Positions 5,707-8,534 of a stretch of 8,534 bases of DNA are shown piece by piece. This DNA comes from an uncultured Lachnospiraceae bacterium (GTDB taxonomy: Bacteria; Bacillota; Clostridia; Lachnospirales; Lachnospiraceae), in assembly GCA_905236925.1 (NCBI GenBank), contig CAJOQS010000065.1, forward strand, positions 1 to 8,534, written 5' to 3'. Under the pieces are notes generated by a model that was not told the DNA's origin, ran no database searches, and worked only from the letters and a program-made list of their open reading frames with translations. The first letter of the stretch is position 1; each line of letters starts with the position of its first letter. The position numbers and the translations under genes were made by a program.

Positions 5707-7442
5707 GCTACGATTTCAAGAATAAGGTCGTGTATCAGATTTGGCCGAGATCCTTTAAGGATTCAAACGGTGACGGGATAGGTGACCTGGGCGGAGTGAT
5801 CGAAAAGCTGCCCTATATCAAGAGCCTTGGCGTTGACGCCATATGGCTGTCCCCGATCTATCCGTCGCATAATCACGATTACGGCTATGATATCGACGAT
5901 TACTGTGCGGTGAATCCCGAGTTCGGGACGATGGAGGATTTTGACCGGCTGGTGGCGGAAGCGAAGAAGCTGGATATCGGTATCGTAATGGATCTGGTCG
6001 TCAACCACACCTCCAGCCATCACAAGTGGTTCCGTGAAGCCGTGGAGGACCCGTCAAGCAGGTACAGGGACTATTATTTCTTCAGAAAAGGCAGACCTGC
6101 GGATAAGTATCCCGACCATAAGCTGCCGGTCACTACCGGAACCATCCCGCCGAACAACTGGCTTTCTGCATTCGGTGGCAGCGCATGGCAGAAGGATGCG
6201 AAAAGCGGAGAGTACTATCTGACCTTATTCACTCCCGACCAGTGCGATCTGAACTGGACCAATCCCGAGGTCCGCGAGGAGGTCTGGAAGATAATGCGCT
6301 TCTGGCTCGATCGCGGGATAGTCGGCTTCAGACTGGATGTCATCAATGCGATCGCCAAGAGGGAAGGACTTCCCGACAGCGGCAACCCGAAAAAGCTGAA
6401 CTTTCCGTTTGAGCATATCGTGAGTCTCCCGAAAACCCATGAATATCTTAAGGAAATGCATGAGAAGGTCCTTTCCCATTATGAATGCTTCACTGTCGGG
6501 GAAGGAATGGTCACACCTCTGGATGCGGTGCTCAAATATACCGGTCCGGGAACGAATGAGCTTGATATGATGTTCCAGTTCGATCTGGCTTTGATAGGCT
6601 GCGGTCCGCTTGGAAAGTTCGATTTCAGAAAGCTCTATCACTGGACGATCCGGGAATACAAGGAAATATTCGATCGCTGGGAGAACGGAGTGCAGCAGGG
6701 CGGAGGCTGGCTCGGCAACTATATCTCCAATCACGATCAGCCCAGACCCGTATCGCGCTTCGGCAACGACGGAAAGTACCGGAGGGAATCGGCAAAGGCT
6801 CTTGCGATGATCAACATGACCATGTACGGGACACCGTTTATCTATCAGGGCGAGGAGATAGGCATGACAAACTGCCCCCTGGAGCCCGATGAGTGGAAGG
6901 ATTTTGAGGCGATCAACGATTATGAGGTCCTTCAGAGCATGATGCATCTTCCTTCTCCGGTCGCGAAGAAGGTGATACAAAAAATGACCAGGGATCACGC
7001 GCGTACGCCGGTACAGTGGACTTCCGGAAAGAACGCGGGCTTCACGGACGGAGAACGGGCCTGGATGAAGATCAATCCGAATTACAGAAGGATCAATGTC
7101 GAGGATGAGCTGAAGAATCCGGAATCGGTCATAGACTTTTATAAGCAGCTTATCCGGCTGAGACATCTGAACGGGGAGCTCTGCTGCGGTTCCTACCGCA
7201 TGATAGCGAAGGAAAACAGGCAGGTCATCGCTTATCTTCGCGAGAAGGAAGGCAGAAGGCTGCTGATAGCCGTAAACATGTCAGGTCTTCCCGCAAGGAT
7301 CGATCTGAAGGATATTGAATACCGCAGGGGACATATAATACTGGGAACGCACGGCAGCGCAAAGTATTCGAGGATCCTTGATCTTAAGCCCTATGAAGGA
7401 CGCATATACAGGGTGGAAAAGACAGGGGCGGAAGATGCTTGA
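5703..7442 (+). CDS. malL: GH13 alpha-glucosidase, probably oligo-1,6-glucosidase (isomaltase) type
   Basis: A 579-residue cytoplasmic glycoside hydrolase of family 13 that cleaves glucose from the non-reducing end of short alpha-glucosides. The (beta/alpha)8 barrel begins with YQIWPRSFKDSNGDGIGDL (11-29), including the Asp/Asn loop (D20, N22, D24, D28) that binds Ca2+ in relatives. Conserved regions: I, DLVVNH (97-102); II, GFRLDVIN (208-215) with nucleophile D212; III, VGEG (265-268) with acid/base E267; IV, NHDQPR (343-348) with stabiliser D345. Val213 after the nucleophile is the residue linked to alpha-1,6 specificity in this subfamily (Thr in maltases). Region III reads GEGM where Bacillus enzymes have GEMPG. 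A C-terminal beta domain follows, about 495-575. The start ATG overlaps the phosphoesterase stop, with AGGAAG just upstream. The symbol malL is by family similarity; the exact substrate is unproven. Confidence 0.93.
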   Translation: MSYDFKNKVVYQIWPRSFKDSNGDGIGDLGGVIEKLPYIKSLGVDAIWLSPIYPSHNHDYGYDIDDYCAVNPEFGTMEDFDRLVAEAKKLDIGIVMDLVVNHTSSHHKWFREAVEDPSSRYRDYYFFRKGRPADKYPDHKLPVTTGTIPPNNWLSAFGGSAWQKDAKSGEYYLTLFTPDQCDLNWTNPEVREEVWKIMRFWLDRGIVGFRLDVINAIAKREGLPDSGNPKKLNFPFEHIVSLPKTHEYLKEMHEKVLSHYECFTVGEGMVTPLDAVLKYTGPGTNELDMMFQFDLALIGCGPLGKFDFRKLYHWTIREYKEIFDRWENGVQQGGGWLGNYISNHDQPRPVSRFGNDGKYRRESAKALAMINMTMYGTPFIYQGEEIGMTNCPLEPDEWKDFEAINDYEVLQSMMHLPSPVAKKVIQKMTRDHARTPVQWTSGKNAGFTDGERAWMKINPNYRRINVEDELKNPESVIDFYKQLIRLRHLNGELCCGSYRMIAKENRQVIAYLREKEGRRLLIAVNMSGLPARIDLKDIEYRRGHIILGTHGSAKYSRILDLKPYEGRIYRVEKTGAEDA

Positions 7443-7467
7443 CAAGCGATATTTCAGTGAATAACAT
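7439..7467 (+). promoter_or_regulatory. Putative sigma-A promoter for galE
   Basis: A perfect TTGACA (-35, 7439-7444) overlaps the glucosidase stop codon. After exactly 17 bases comes TAACAT (-10, 7462-7467, four of six consensus bases). This gives a leader of about 35 bases before the galE start, with the ribosome site AGGAGGAT (7496-7503). It suggests galE can be transcribed separately from the genes upstream. Confidence 0.55.
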
Positions 7468-7509
7468 GATGGTGCGGTAAGAACGCAAATAGTATAGGAG
7501 GATGAGAGT

Positions 7510-8526
7510 ATGAGTATTTTGGTTACCGGAGGCGCAGGATATATAGGAAGTCATACCGTGGTCGAGTTGATAGGCGCGGGATATTCTACAGTTGTAGTTG
7601 ACAACCTCTGCAATTCAAGTCCCGAGTGTCTTAAAAGAGTTGAAGAGCTGACCGGACAGAAGATCAAGTTTTACGAGGCAGACATTCGCGACAGAAAAGC
7701 AATGGACAGGATCTTCGAGGAGAACAGCATCGACAGCGTGATCCACTTTGCCGGTCTGAAGGCGGTTGGGGAATCGACTCAGAAGCCCATTGAATATTAT
7801 GATAACAATATCGGAGGAACGCTGACTCTGGTTGAATCGATGAGAGCCCACGGCGTGAAGAACATCGTCTTCTCGTCTTCTGCCACCGTATACGGAAGTC
7901 CCGCTTTTGTTCCGATCACCGAGGAATGCCCCAAGGGAGTATGCACAAATCCCTACGGCTGGACAAAATCAATGCTCGAGCAGATCCTTACGGATGTACA
8001 GAAGGCGGACAACGAATGGAATGTTATCCTGCTCCGCTATTTCAATCCCATAGGCGCGCATAAGAGCGGCAGGATCGGCGAGAATCCCAACGGTATCCCG
8101 AACAACCTCATGCCCTATATCACGCAGGTGGCTGTAGGCAAGCTTGAGCATCTCAATGTGTTCGGAAATGATTATAAGACGCATGACGGAACCGGCGTGC
8201 GTGATTACATCCATGTTGTGGATCTTGCGATCGGTCACGTGAAGGCTATAGAGAAGCTGAAGGAGAATCCCGGAACGAAGGTTTATAACCTTGGAACAGG
8301 TAACGGCTATTCCGTTCTTGACATTGTCAGCGCTTTTGAGAAAGCAAACGGAGTCAAGATCCCCTATGTTATCGGACCGAGACGTCCCGGTGATATAGAC
8401 GAATGCTATGCGGATGCGTCAAAGGCAAAAAAAGAGCTTGGCTGGACGGCACAGTACGGTATCGAGGATATGTGCAGGGATTCCTGGAAATGGCAGTCGC
8501 AGAACCCCAACGGCTTTGAGAAGTAA
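7510..8526 (+). CDS. galE: UDP-glucose 4-epimerase
   Basis: A 338-residue cytoplasmic NAD-dependent enzyme of the extended short-chain dehydrogenase family. It interconverts UDP-glucose and UDP-galactose in the Leloir pathway and supplies UDP-galactose for cell-surface polymers. It has the N-terminal Rossmann motif GGAGYIG (7-13), Asp31 for the NAD ribose, SSSATVYG (122-129) with Ser124, and the catalytic pair Tyr149 and Lys153 (YGWTK). The substrate-domain motifs RYFNPIGAH (176-184), GTGVRDYIHVVDLA (227-240) and RRPGDIDECYADASKA (291-306) are also present. Cys299 stands where the E. coli enzyme has the bulky Tyr299; human GALE has Cys there and also acts on UDP-GlcNAc/GalNAc, so this enzyme may be bifunctional (inference). 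It is full length and in frame. The start is set by AGGAGGAT 6 bases before the ATG. The 67-base upstream gap contains a likely promoter; no terminator is visible in the 8 bases after the stop. Confidence 0.97.
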   Translation: MSILVTGGAGYIGSHTVVELIGAGYSTVVVDNLCNSSPECLKRVEELTGQKIKFYEADIRDRKAMDRIFEENSIDSVIHFAGLKAVGESTQKPIEYYDNNIGGTLTLVESMRAHGVKNIVFSSSATVYGSPAFVPITEECPKGVCTNPYGWTKSMLEQILTDVQKADNEWNVILLRYFNPIGAHKSGRIGENPNGIPNNLMPYITQVAVGKLEHLNVFGNDYKTHDGTGVRDYIHVVDLAIGHVKAIEKLKENPGTKVYNLGTGNGYSVLDIVSAFEKANGVKIPYVIGPRRPGDIDECYADASKAKKELGWTAQYGIEDMCRDSWKWQSQNPNGFEK

Positions 8527-8534
8527 AGGGCTCA

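Noticed and set aside
6225..7166. Long minus-strand open frame (313 codons) inside the glucosidase gene
   Set aside because: It lies fully antisense to a well-supported GH13 gene, has no ribosome site or recognisable motif, and reflects codon bias of the real gene.

Overview
The window looks like a chromosomal segment from a Gram-positive anaerobe of class Clostridia (Lachnospiraceae or Oscillospiraceae type). This is an inference. It rests on strong AGGAGG-type ribosome sites before most genes, about half G+C, tightly packed genes, and families typical of these bacteria (DUF4250, DUF2804, a clostridial-style GH13 alpha-glucosidase, a PaaI-like thioesterase). I see no phage, transposase, CRISPR, rRNA or tRNA signal. 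Nine protein genes are present, the first cut by the left edge. No stretch of more than 300 bases lacks a gene.

Layout. (1) Bases 2-2512, plus strand: the C-terminal half of an EamA/DMT transporter, a DUF2804 protein and a FRG-domain protein. The last two are 16 bases apart and probably share a transcript. (2) Bases 2513-2694: a convergent intergenic gap almost completely filled by a nested palindromic element bounded by an 11-bp perfect inverted repeat. It contains a terminator-like hairpin and a small multi-branched fold. (3) Bases 2695-3687, minus strand: a CaCA-family cation/calcium exchanger. (4) Bases 3688-3845: a divergent promoter region with a plausible sigma-A promoter for each side and an imperfect inverted repeat between them. 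(5) Bases 3846-8526, plus strand: DUF4250 protein, hotdog thioesterase, calcineurin-like metallophosphoesterase, GH13 oligo-1,6-glucosidase and UDP-glucose 4-epimerase. The phosphoesterase and glucosidase overlap by ATGA. galE appears to have its own promoter overlapping the end of the glucosidase gene.

How the genes work together. The right side has a sugar theme: the GH13 enzyme would release glucose from isomalto-oligosaccharides in the cytoplasm, and GalE interconverts UDP-glucose and UDP-galactose. GalE has Cys at the gatekeeper position, which suggests it may also accept N-acetylated UDP-sugars. The phosphoesterase, thioesterase and DUF4250 protein have no obvious pathway link to these. 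The left side combines a transporter with two proteins of unknown function.

I do not see convincing evidence of a new multi-gene system. The points most worth a second look are the nested palindromic element, the FRG-domain gene, the translationally coupled phosphoesterase-glucosidase pair and the GalE gatekeeper residue.
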